Of a stretch of 32,210 nucleotides of DNA, positions 1 through 8,444 are shown one piece after another. A program made the position numbers and the translations under genes. Source of the stretch: an uncultured Lachnospira sp. (lineage in GTDB: Bacteria; Bacillota; Clostridia; Lachnospirales; Lachnospiraceae); assembly GCA_910585095.1 (NCBI GenBank), contig CAJUBU010000007.1, positions 1 through 32,210 of the forward strand, written 5' to 3'. The first letter of the stretch is position 1, and every line of letters begins with the position of its first letter. The notes under the pieces are model-generated. The model saw only the letters and a program-made list of their open reading frames with translations. It did no database searches and had not been told where the DNA came from.

Positions 1-37
1 AAATAATCTTTTAATGAAACAGTTGTATAATACAATC

Positions 38-110
38 TTTTTCACCACTTTAAAAGCATACCCCCATATGAAAAGGCAGAATCAGAAATCTCCACCATAC
101 TTCAATCTCT
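38..110. repeat. Left copy of island-flanking direct repeat
   Basis: This stretch matches 8803-8879 in the same orientation. The core from 44 to 64 (ACCACTTTAAAAGCATACCC plus one C) is identical to 8809-8829. After it come ATATGAAAAGGCAGA, a degenerate hairpin region and TTCAAYCTCT. Overall identity is roughly 80 percent with short gaps. In the right copy the middle is a good minus-strand terminator; here that hairpin has decayed. The copy lies directly after the stop of the small minus-strand ORF (111), just as the right copy lies after the stop of the gene at 8901. The copies bracket about 8.8 kb of accessory genes. Confidence 0.75.
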
Positions 111-337
111 TCAGAGTCTTACATCAAATCCAAACTCCACATAATCTCCGAGAGTCAGTTCAATCATCTTAATGATATAATATACATTGATTATCTTTCC
201 ATTTCTCATCAATGCAATCCAAATTATACTTACTCGATTTTTAGATGTACCAGCTCTAAAAAATTATTCAGCAAATACGCTCTTACTGCTATGATTTCTT
301 TATCTTTGTAGAAAAATACAAGCATAGTACCCCTCAT
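111..337 (-). CDS. Small ORF downstream of amidoligase, readable only with a -1 frameshift
   Basis: An ATG at 337 overlaps the amidoligase stop (TAATG), so translation is coupled; a second in-frame ATG at 325 has GAGGGG five bases upstream and may be the real start. Frame 0 stops at 230-232 after 35 codons. A -1 shift at the heptamer T TTT TTA (263-257) opens a coding-like frame (RAGTSKNRVSIIWIALMRNG and on) to a TGA at 111-113, giving about 75 residues. Coding character before and after the T run continues smoothly across the shift, so this is either one gene with an indel in the six-T run or a programmed frameshift at a classical slippery site. I do not recognise the family. No strong stimulatory stem was seen downstream of the heptamer. 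Confidence 0.5.
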
Positions 338-1260
338 TAAAACTTAAACACCTCATCTGGATTAAAGTCATCATCTACAATTAACTTTCTAGTAGCAGGG
401 TCTGCAAAGGCTGATTCTCCTATTAAGTTCTTCGTCATAAACTTACGACAAGTTTTGAACTCATCGCCATTTAGATGCATTCGGCATAACCATGTCCTCA
501 TTGCATATTTATCATTCATATTATTTCTAGGAATCAATGAACTGGCTCTTTTCAAGTCTTTCGCTGATTGGCAAAGTGCCAATGAAAATTGGATGTATGC
601 CTTGATAACTCCTGCATGGAGAGAACCATTGAAAAGTCTTAACTCAATACCTTTATCAGAGAATAAACTTGAGAGGTTCAGCATACTGTATCTGTCTGAT
701 GTATTGTTCCAAGCCTTCTGTAATGCATCCATATTCTTAAAACTGCGTTTACATCTCTTTTCCAAATCCTTACTCACATATTGGCAATATTGAGATAATC
801 GACTGTCTGGAATATTGAATGCTCTCTCTAACAGATATTGCTTAGAACTCATAAGTCTAATCAGGTTTCGCAGAGTATTTTGATTATGTCCTGAATCTGA
901 CACATGAACATGAATACCACAGCGATATCTCTCTGAAGAAACCCCACCCGCTTTACGGATTAATCTGATTATTTCTTGTAACATGGGAATATCACCATAC
1001 TCAAGCACTGGTGACACAAGCTCCACCTTATAATCGTTTGACGAAGTCTCTAGGAGAGAATCATTATATCGATAGAATCCATATATGCTGCTATCGTATT
1101 TAACATTCCACTCCCTGCCTTGCAGGTCAAACAATTCATCATCATTAAAATATTCTGTAAGAATCCTTCTCACATTTGTTTTGGAAATACCAGTTAACTC
1201 AATTTCCACACCAAATCTTTGAGATTTCATAGCTGTTAAAAATCCATCCTCATTTTTCAT
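337..1260 (-). CDS. Amidoligase_2 family protein (glutamine-synthetase-like COOH-NH2 ligase)
   Basis: The protein has 307 residues from the ATG at 1260. Family hallmarks are FGVEIELTG at about residues 16-24 (paired acidic residues, predicted metal/ATP binding), ELVSPVL at about 80-86, CGIHVHVS at about 114-121, and RYSMLNL followed by GIELRLFNGSL at about 190-214. Known members are predicted ATP-dependent ligases joining a carboxyl and an amine, often carried on mobile elements; the substrate here is unknown. A longer frame opens with a TTG at 1320, but that TTG is the first base of a perfect -35 hexamer, so I prefer 1260. A weak AAAGGTGG lies about 12 bases or more upstream inside a hairpin. 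The next small ORF overlaps its stop codon. Confidence 0.85.
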   Translation of the reverse strand: MKNEDGFLTAMKSQRFGVEIELTGISKTNVRRILTEYFNDDELFDLQGREWNVKYDSSIYGFYRYNDSLLETSSNDYKVELVSPVLEYGDIPMLQEIIRLIRKAGGVSSERYRCGIHVHVSDSGHNQNTLRNLIRLMSSKQYLLERAFNIPDSRLSQYCQYVSKDLEKRCKRSFKNMDALQKAWNNTSDRYSMLNLSSLFSDKGIELRLFNGSLHAGVIKAYIQFSLALCQSAKDLKRASSLIPRNNMNDKYAMRTWLCRMHLNGDEFKTCRKFMTKNLIGESAFADPATRKLIVDDDFNPDEVFKF

Positions 1261-1261
1261 A

Positions 1262-1320
1262 ATAGATACACACCACCTTTCATGGTGTGTATCTATAACT
1301 CTAATGTATCTTCCTGTCAA
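1262..1320 (-). promoter_or_regulatory. Amidoligase promoter with 13-bp palindrome over -10 and start site
   Basis: On the minus strand TTGACA (1320-1315) is followed by a 17-base spacer and TATAGA (1297-1292). A perfect 13-bp inverted repeat, ATAGATACACACC (1296-1284) and GGTGTGTATCTAT (1274-1262), with a 9-base centre, overlaps the -10, covers the predicted start of transcription and ends one base before the ATG at 1260. It could be a repressor operator or an RNA hairpin that hides the ribosome site. Its centre also starts a nine-codon reading frame (MKGGVYLL) whose TGA overlaps the amidoligase ATG. Confidence 0.65.
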
Positions 1321-2209
1321 CTACTTATCAATAATTATTTTGCGATTATGTTATGAATTTAAAAAGAAGTCAATACCCCTAAGATAGCTTAAATGAGAGA
1401 ATTTTGCTGATTTTAAGGGAACTGACTTACATAGAATATTGCCTGTCAGTACCACAACTAATAAAAACAGATACAATATTTTTGTACTCTTTAAAACTTC
1501 AGTTCTGATGAAATACATTACAAAAATTCTATTTGTATGGATACTGCTATAAAGATATCCATATGAAATAAAGGTCATCTTTAAGAGTAAAGCCCATTAT
1601 TGGAAAATAATCTATACTGCCAATGATGATATAAAAATACGATACTCTGAACACCTTTCGATGATGCTTAGAAAAATATCTGCTTTATTGCAATTACAAG
1701 TAAAATATCATAATTCATAATAGCCCCTAAAGAGTTTCACATTATCAGTTGCGATAACAAAGGTTTTAACTTATATTCTAATTGTCATAAAAGGCAGCGT
1801 ATATCACGAATGTGTAGCAAGGTAAAGGATAATGTCTATACTGTGAAGTCTGCTGAGGTAAACAGCTCATATGCGTATTGAAGAATATGAAGGATAACAG
1901 ATACATCTTATACATATTTACTATCTTAACTAACATCACTTAACTTTTATTATCTCTACTCATTTAATAATTATTTGTATGAACTACTGTCTTAAAATGA
2001 TTTTATTTATTAACTTTCTGTTCTATTTCTTATTGTAATTATTTGTTTTATCAATGAATGATATGAAATAAAATCAACTATACTCACTGAATTTCAATCA
2101 TATATGCTAATGGTTATGCTGGTATTCTACTGAAATGTTCCTCTTATCGCAATATTTCCCAGCTTCTCACACACAGAAATTCAATCATTCCTATCAAATC
2201 TGCATACCC
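1321..2209. other. 889-bp AT-rich stretch without a convincing gene
   Basis: This lies between the stop of the 1510-residue gene and the amidoligase promoter. No frame has both a good ribosome site and coding character. Visible items are two TTAGGGGTAT sites on the minus strand (ending near 1371 and 2204), a related pair ATGATTGAA-TTTCTGTG and ATGATTGAAATTCAGTG (minus strand, about 2170-2191 and 2084-2105), and a short coding-like plus-strand stretch at 1810-1881. No strong intrinsic terminator follows the 1510-residue gene. It may be decayed mobile DNA or hold an untranslated RNA. Confidence 0.5.
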
Positions 2210-5200
2210 CTAAAGATTAAATATTTTTCTAAAATACTTAGCAGCAGCTGATGCCTGATGAATGGAATTAAATGCCTCCCACGCATCTGGCGCTAATGTA
2301 TGAAGCAACGTCTCTAAGTATTTGGAATACTCCATTACAACAATTACTGGCTCTGCTTTATAAGTCCCTGCATCAATACCTGTTTTGAATGTTGGCATCA
2401 CCCATACACCCTCACTGATTTCTCTAAGTGACCTAGCAGATGTATCAATATCTGCATTTGTAATCATCACTTCAACTGGAATATTGCTGAACTGGGTACC
2501 TGCGAGCATTCTGCGGATATACTGCAATGTCAATTTTGCGTTCTGTTTGAAAATATACTTTGATTCTCTTTTCTCGTTATCATCTGAATTGTTCTCAGGC
2601 TGTTTGTTTTCACTTTTCATTCCATAATCTACGGAACTCTTAGTAAATGGAAAAAACACATACTTCGCTTCATTTTCTGTAACATTAAACCATTTCTGTT
2701 CAGAACTCTCTTCCTCATTTGATATCTCAATATATTTATCCAAAAATTCCACATATTTTTTCATTTCATCCTGCAATACAAAAGAACTGTAGAATTTAAA
2801 TACATTTCTCCTCTTAATTTGCAAGGCATCCTGCTTATTTTTTTGTGCATCAACGCATATATTAAATCTTGATGATACAAGATATGTCCCCTTTAATTCT
2901 GATAATCGTTTTGCAAATTTAGTCTGGTCAAAAACCTTTGAAACATAAGTAGCATCGTTTGTTTCTGCGTAGGGAATATCAAGATAATATTTTGTCCCAC
3001 TCTTGTTATATATTTTTAATTGCATCAAATTAAGTGCATCTTTTCTTTTCAAATCTACCCCTGATATACATTCAGCTCCACAATCCAAATACATCTGATA
3101 ATTCGCATATAAGTCTGATAAAATGCTAAGAATACAGTCATTATATAAATGTCTACTACTCAAATTATTGTTCATAAAAAATGTAAATGCCTTCACATAT
3201 TCAGATAACTTTTTTGACTTTGCATCTGCCTGTAAAACAAGATATACCCACTTCAGCTTCAGCATTACAACATGCATATATTTTTCAAATCTTTCAATAC
3301 TAAATTCATCTGAATCGCTATTATATTGGGTAGCTTCAAGCACTTTCTTAAACATCTCGGCTTTATCCATCACCTTGTCATAGATATCTGTTTTCCTTGC
3401 TAAATTTTGTTTATCCTTATCTGTACTTAGATACCTGTTTTCCAACTCGTCAATTCCATATTCCAAAAATTCCACCGCCTTATCAACTGCATTCTTTGAA
3501 TCTTGGTCCATTTCTGAATACGAGTTAGATTCTGGCAGGCTGCTCAGATATTTTTCATAAATATTTTTAAAGAATAATTTATCCTCTTCATTTTCTTCAC
3601 GACCTCTGGCATACGAAAATGCTTTATTGAATGTCTCCTCTACCAAATCAGCTACTTGTTTTTTCTTTTCATTATCTTGCAAACATTTGTAAAATGATAC
3701 ATTCATATCACTAAAGTCATTATATACTCTTTTGGGCTTTGAACCATCCTTATAAAACGAGTTCATAGAGCATACCCCAGAGCCTCCAAAGCTATCAATG
3801 ACCATCTTCGTTTTTACTTTATCCAACTGGAATACATCATTGACAAGCCTGCATAGAAATTCAGGCTTAATCCCCTGATAATATTGCACTGCTTTGAAAT
3901 ATGGTCTGTAATCATAAATTACATCTGCTACTGGATTTAAACCACTACTTTCAAACAAAGCCTTATCTACACAATACTTATCCAAAATCATCTCATACTT
4001 ATCATTCAAAACATCCACATTTTGACATACTGGTTGCAACTGATTATTGCTGTCATAGTAATTTACATCCTGATACAGGTTGATATATATCCTGTCATAG
4101 ATTACAAACTTAAGTATATCGGGCAGGTCATCACCAAAAATATGGCACTGCATACGAATCAGTTTATCATTATCTGTGTTGACCGTAATGTCTTTATGTG
4201 GACTGAAATTATAAGCATACCCCAGAGCCATTAAGAACTCCATCACCAACTGCTTCTTACCAATATTTTTTTTTGGTATGAATACACTAATATCATCTTT
4301 ACCAAATATCTCACTCAGCTTACTCAGCTTGCCCAACAGATTTTTTTTATATTCATTAACATCTTCTTCCGTTATCTGTATGTGGTTAATGGTATTAATA
4401 ATTGCATTGGAAATAATCAATAAATCATTTCCTGCAATTTCATTTTCACATTTTCTATTAAGATGCTTAACTTCCTGAATATCTGTATCCAAACCTAAAA
4501 AAGCTAAATCAACATCCTTTTTCCTCAGTTGCCCTTGTATTCTAGGTTGTGATACGATACCAGCCTGAATCAGTGAACGGGCAGACATTAACTCCTGATA
4601 AATATATTCAGCCTCTCCATACACAAGTAAATCTGTGTACTCTTTTTCCTTGTTGCGTAAACGTTCTTCCCTTATTCTGTTAGATTTCATATCAGCAACT
4701 ATTTTCATTGCCTCTTCTATCGTCTTTGGTGGTTCTTGTTTGACAAAATTCTCTTTGATATACTCAGCCAGAAAACTCATGCTTTCCTGCTGAATTATAC
4801 CATCTGCTGAACGAACTTCCGTTGAATCAGTTTCTTCTGTTGCTGCATTTACAGACTTATCCTTAAATGCTGGAAGTCTCAAATCATTATCCTGCAAAAC
4901 CCAGTCGCAGAATCGGGTTATTTCTTCATCCTTAACCTGAATAGTGCGTTTTGACTTCCTTATATCGATATCTTGATGGCTTTTATTAGAGAGGTAGAAA
5001 CATATCTTTTTTATATCTTCCAAAAGTTCATCTTTTGAAACACCTAATGCATTACTATATCCATCAAAATCAGTGATACGATCATCCTCAAAACGAAGAT
5101 GATAGCTGTAATCATTATAAATCATATTATAAAGCTGAAGATATCCATTCTTTTCAGGTCTGCGTACCCAGATAATATTATCTTGATCATTATTTGAATC

Positions 5201-6742
5201 CTCATTTCCCTCATAAAAGTATCCCAGACCATCCTGAATATCAACTGTACTAAACATCTTAAGTATCTGTAGAAATTCATAATAAGAGTAATAATTATTT
5301 CGTTGACAAAGGTCATATGGCAATTCTTCCCGATACATTGCTGCAGGAATCTGGGCAGATTTATCCTTCTTTAAATTATTATACTCCAAAACATCATCTT
5401 CAAGTTCTGTCTCTTTCTGAGGATCCAGTGTTGCAAATGTGTCTGGAATCTCTTTTAATTTTACAATTTTCTCAGCAATATTTTCAGCATTGGGATATTT
5501 CTGCCAATAAACTCTTGCTTCTTTTTGGCTGTCTTTTGGGGAACGGAGAACTCTTCCAATTCTCTGACGAATTTTAATATGTGAACCAATCTTAGAATAG
5601 AGATAGATTGTATTCAGGTCTTGAATATCATACCCTTCACTTACCATGTCTACAGTAATCATTATTTTTCGTCTACACTTTGGCTCATGAAATTCCTTCT
5701 CAGCTCTCTCGCCAGCACTGCCTTCATTTCTGATATCTGCATACTTTTCTAAACAATAATCCTTGTATATTTTATCATCCTGCTCAAGGCTATTATTTGA
5801 TATGTACACAAAGCAAGGTATCTTATTATCACACAATAACATTCCTAACTGCATTGCCTGATTTCTGTTTTTAACAAACACAATCGTTTTACCCCAGTCA
5901 CCACAATGTTTACTTATCCTATCAGCTAAATACTCCATTTCATCTTCTGGCATACCATCTTGAAACTCATCCACCTTGTAAATATCAGGCTTAACTAAAT
6001 AACCATCTTTCACAAGCTCCGACAGTGTTATCACTTCTATCCTATTATTTCTTTCACTTTCACTTTCTTCTCCGTATGGCGATGTAATACAAACCTGCTT
6101 ATCACCAATAAATCCATCCTTAAACCAAGCATTAAAAACATCAAGATATCTGTCATTTCTAAATACAGTTGCTGTCAAACCAACCATACCAAATCTATCG
6201 ACAGGATACTTAATATCGTTTCTATCTGTAAATAAACAGTGAAAGAATTTCTGGATTTCATTTGCACCAATATGATGAGCCTCATCATATATAATATATA
6301 ACTTCTTATTGTTCTCTTGACTGGCTTCAATCCATTTATCAAACTCATTGCTCTTTCTGTCGGCAACTGCTGTTATACTACTGACACTTGCAAAAAGTAT
6401 CTGTGTGTCAGGATTTATTTCAGAAACTCTGCTTGCAAAAACAGAATTAACATTTGTGCATATCAACTGGCAGGAGATCTCACCACCCAGTTCATACTTA
6501 TTAAATTTCTCAATGGACTGTTCAAGCAGATTTACTCTATCTGCCAACCATAAAATCTTATGCCCTTTTTTCATTCTATCAAGACAAAATTTGATGCCAA
6601 TAACTGTTTTACCTCCGCCTGTTGGTAACGAAACTAATGTACTGAATTTATCTTTCTTATCAAGAATATCAAGTTTTGAAATATAATCTTTCTGATATGG
6701 TCTTAAATCAATTTGTTTATTATTGCCTTTTAAATTATCCAT
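2210..6742 (-). CDS. SF2 helicase - candidate nuclease - D12-like DNA methyltransferase fusion (1510 aa)
   Basis: A full set of SF2 helicase motifs is visible: LRPYQ near 13-17, Walker A LPTGGGKT 39-46, DEAH 153-156, LTATV 189-193, TIVFVKNR 286-293, ITVDMVSEGYD 362-372 and QRIGRVLR 393-400, as in type I/III restriction translocases. Around 715-800 a PD-(D/E)XK-like pattern occurs (KKDVDLAF with D743/D745, then QEVK with E757/K759). From about 970 the protein resembles Dam/D12 adenine methyltransferases: IDSFGGSGV (983-990), VYNDFSDMNVSFY (1006-1018), then about 240 residues where the alpha class keeps its target-recognition domain, then YLDIPY (1253-1258) in place of DPPY and a following LVSSRFN. 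The last 200 residues are unassigned. The start has AAGGAGAAAG upstream and overlaps the 551-residue gene by 8 bases, so the two are co-translated. Known type ISP enzymes have a different domain order. Helicase is certain, methyltransferase fold likely, nuclease tentative. Confidence 0.85.
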   Translation of the reverse strand: MDNLKGNNKQIDLRPYQKDYISKLDILDKKDKFSTLVSLPTGGGKTVIGIKFCLDRMKKGHKILWLADRVNLLEQSIEKFNKYELGGEISCQLICTNVNSVFASRVSEINPDTQILFASVSSITAVADRKSNEFDKWIEASQENNKKLYIIYDEAHHIGANEIQKFFHCLFTDRNDIKYPVDRFGMVGLTATVFRNDRYLDVFNAWFKDGFIGDKQVCITSPYGEESESERNNRIEVITLSELVKDGYLVKPDIYKVDEFQDGMPEDEMEYLADRISKHCGDWGKTIVFVKNRNQAMQLGMLLCDNKIPCFVYISNNSLEQDDKIYKDYCLEKYADIRNEGSAGERAEKEFHEPKCRRKIMITVDMVSEGYDIQDLNTIYLYSKIGSHIKIRQRIGRVLRSPKDSQKEARVYWQKYPNAENIAEKIVKLKEIPDTFATLDPQKETELEDDVLEYNNLKKDKSAQIPAAMYREELPYDLCQRNNYYSYYEFLQILKMFSTVDIQDGLGYFYEGNEDSNNDQDNIIWVRRPEKNGYLQLYNMIYNDYSYHLRFEDDRITDFDGYSNALGVSKDELLEDIKKICFYLSNKSHQDIDIRKSKRTIQVKDEEITRFCDWVLQDNDLRLPAFKDKSVNAATEETDSTEVRSADGIIQQESMSFLAEYIKENFVKQEPPKTIEEAMKIVADMKSNRIREERLRNKEKEYTDLLVYGEAEYIYQELMSARSLIQAGIVSQPRIQGQLRKKDVDLAFLGLDTDIQEVKHLNRKCENEIAGNDLLIISNAIINTINHIQITEEDVNEYKKNLLGKLSKLSEIFGKDDISVFIPKKNIGKKQLVMEFLMALGYAYNFSPHKDITVNTDNDKLIRMQCHIFGDDLPDILKFVIYDRIYINLYQDVNYYDSNNQLQPVCQNVDVLNDKYEMILDKYCVDKALFESSGLNPVADVIYDYRPYFKAVQYYQGIKPEFLCRLVNDVFQLDKVKTKMVIDSFGGSGVCSMNSFYKDGSKPKRVYNDFSDMNVSFYKCLQDNEKKKQVADLVEETFNKAFSYARGREENEEDKLFFKNIYEKYLSSLPESNSYSEMDQDSKNAVDKAVEFLEYGIDELENRYLSTDKDKQNLARKTDIYDKVMDKAEMFKKVLEATQYNSDSDEFSIERFEKYMHVVMLKLKWVYLVLQADAKSKKLSEYVKAFTFFMNNNLSSRHLYNDCILSILSDLYANYQMYLDCGAECISGVDLKRKDALNLMQLKIYNKSGTKYYLDIPYAETNDATYVSKVFDQTKFAKRLSELKGTYLVSSRFNICVDAQKNKQDALQIKRRNVFKFYSSFVLQDEMKKYVEFLDKYIEISNEEESSEQKWFNVTENEAKYVFFPFTKSSVDYGMKSENKQPENNSDDNEKRESKYIFKQNAKLTLQYIRRMLAGTQFSNIPVEVMITNADIDTSARSLREISEGVWVMPTFKTGIDAGTYKAEPVIVVMEYSKYLETLLHTLAPDAWEAFNSIHQASAAAKYFRKIFNL

Positions 6743-8390
6743 TCACTTTCTCCTTTATGTTAGAATATAAATCAAACTTCTTATTAAGTAAATCTACCCC
6801 TTTCAGTTTATTTGCTCCCTTTAATACAATAATCACACGATACTTTGACATAATCATTTCCAGTTCATCTTGTGTGAGATTGTATGCTTCCAAGTCTATA
6901 TAAATAAAAGTGGTTTCTATGCCTTTGTTATTAAGGTGATAGAGATGTCCCTTTTTATCTTCTATTTCTCCCAAAGCCTCCAGCAGTTCTGCCCTATCTT
7001 CAATACATCCTATCTGAATACTGCTGGAATCTTTATCCACTGCATCCAAATAATTGAAAAAATCAGAAAAATTAAAGTATTCTCTTACTGCTTGTACAGA
7101 TTCCTCATTTATTTCACAATCCTTAAATACCTCCGCAAGATAATAGCAGGCGGCTGCCCTCAATTCAGCAATAAAATTGTTACTTCCAACAACTGGCTTC
7201 TCCTTTACATACCCCTCCAGTGACCTTAAATACAAATAATATTTTTCCTTATGGTTTTTTATATATGTGATACCTGAAAAATCCTGTATCAGCTTATCTT
7301 CCAGTTCTAACACTTTTTTACAGCTCTGCTCACGATAATACCTTACAATCTCCTCACTGGTTTCAAAACGTGGAACGCCTCTCTTGGCATCTGCCTCTGC
7401 TTTTCTCTTTGCTTCTCTGAAATGTACAATATTGTATGCACCAAAATGTTCATCATCGTACTCAATTCCATATGGAACAGAATCATTTTCCAGATAAATA
7501 TCAGCCCTTCGAATTGTCTCAAGATGAAACTTATATTCTTCTCGATATTTATTAAACATCGTTTCATTTTGTTTCACATACATACTTACTGAATCTTCTC
7601 CTGCCCATACATCCCTTAATCCGCCAGATATAGCACTAGAATCTTTCATATCAAGTATATCAAGTATTTTCTGTTTGACCTTTGTTGGCGGACATTTTTC
7701 CCCATTGTTATTCAAGTGGTTACTAAGAGCAAAACAAAGTCTGGCAAAAGCATAATTCATATCATGTAAAAAACTGGCTGACTGCTCATCAGATGGTCTT
7801 GTTAATAAATAATCTTTAGCATCGGTAGTCGCAACATTAGCAATAATATCCAGCTCATTTGTTACCAAAATTGTGGATGAACAGGCGTATGGCGCTTGAA
7901 TATGCTTATTGAGATAATCAGCGATATCGACTGCTTTAGGTCTTCCAAATACTTCTGGTCTCATAGAAAAATACTTTTTCTGCAATTTGTTATATGCTTC
8001 ATAACTACGAACTGGAAATACCCCTAACTTACTAAAGGAATTAGGCTTCAATCCAAATACTTTCGCCAAGTCTGCCTGTTTGAATTGAAACATATCAATT
8101 AACTTATAGGAACATGCAAGGATAAACTCTATCTCATATTGTGTATGCTTCGCCTTCTTATTTTCTGAACTGCGAATCATATTCTCTATCTTTGATGCAA
8201 TACTCTTATACCTTTTACTTAAATCTTCGATAACTGCATCTTTGTTAAAATCATTATTACTTTTGAAATTTACTAAATATGTATAGTAATGATTGAAATC
8301 ATCTGCAATTTCATTTGTTAATGGAATATCAAATGATTTCTTTGGCGTCTTAATTTCAAATGGTAATGAATCTTTATATACTAATCTCAT
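6735..8390 (-). CDS. Unrecognised 551-aa partner protein with a helix-turn-helix-like segment
   Basis: I do not recognise this family. The start at 8390 has TGGAGGAA ten bases upstream. Residues about 103-122 (FKQADLAKVFGLKPNSFSKL) look like a helix-turn-helix, followed by a basic YNKLQKKY stretch. Residues 330-370 are strongly charged (REAKRKAEADAKRG). The C-terminal part alternates strand- and helix-like segments (TTFIYIDLEAYNL, YRVIIVLKGANKL), suggesting an alpha/beta domain. No transmembrane segment, Walker motif or nuclease motif was found. Its last 8 bases overlap the start of the helicase-methyltransferase gene, so the products are expected in fixed ratio and probably act together. It may be a specificity, sensor or regulatory subunit; this is inference from context. 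Confidence 0.8.
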   Translation of the reverse strand: MRLVYKDSLPFEIKTPKKSFDIPLTNEIADDFNHYYTYLVNFKSNNDFNKDAVIEDLSKRYKSIASKIENMIRSSENKKAKHTQYEIEFILACSYKLIDMFQFKQADLAKVFGLKPNSFSKLGVFPVRSYEAYNKLQKKYFSMRPEVFGRPKAVDIADYLNKHIQAPYACSSTILVTNELDIIANVATTDAKDYLLTRPSDEQSASFLHDMNYAFARLCFALSNHLNNNGEKCPPTKVKQKILDILDMKDSSAISGGLRDVWAGEDSVSMYVKQNETMFNKYREEYKFHLETIRRADIYLENDSVPYGIEYDDEHFGAYNIVHFREAKRKAEADAKRGVPRFETSEEIVRYYREQSCKKVLELEDKLIQDFSGITYIKNHKEKYYLYLRSLEGYVKEKPVVGSNNFIAELRAAACYYLAEVFKDCEINEESVQAVREYFNFSDFFNYLDAVDKDSSSIQIGCIEDRAELLEALGEIEDKKGHLYHLNNKGIETTFIYIDLEAYNLTQDELEMIMSKYRVIIVLKGANKLKGVDLLNKKFDLYSNIKEKVNG

Positions 8391-8398
8391 AATAAAAT

Positions 8399-8416
8399 TC
8401 CTCCATAAAAATTATA
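8399..8416 (-). promoter_or_regulatory. Probable -10 and ribosome site for the helicase operon
   Basis: The minus strand has GATATAAT (-10 hexamer 8416-8411), then GGAGG at 8403-8399 and the ATG at 8390. At 17 bases upstream of the -10 the sequence is CGGTAA, so there is no recognisable -35. A promoter with a good -10 but no -35 usually needs an activator. Candidate sites for one lie just upstream at 8445-8458 and 8501-8514. Confidence 0.5.
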
Positions 8417-8444
8417 TCACAAATGTTTATTTTTTACCGCATAT

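Noticed and set aside
455..793. 112-residue plus-strand frame
   Set aside because: It lies antisense within the amidoligase gene, whose motifs are clear on the other strand.
1261..1320. TTG start at 1320 for the amidoligase
   Set aside because: The TTG is the beginning of a consensus -35 hexamer with a properly spaced -10, so it would not be transcribed from this promoter; the family homology begins after 1260.
1351..1578. 75-residue minus-strand frame with a hydrophobic middle
   Set aside because: It has no clear ribosome site and an amino-acid mix expected of AT-rich noncoding DNA.
1810..1881. Short plus-strand coding-like frame of 23 codons
   Set aside because: It has no ribosome site and is too short to call a gene; kept only as a hint of a decayed gene.
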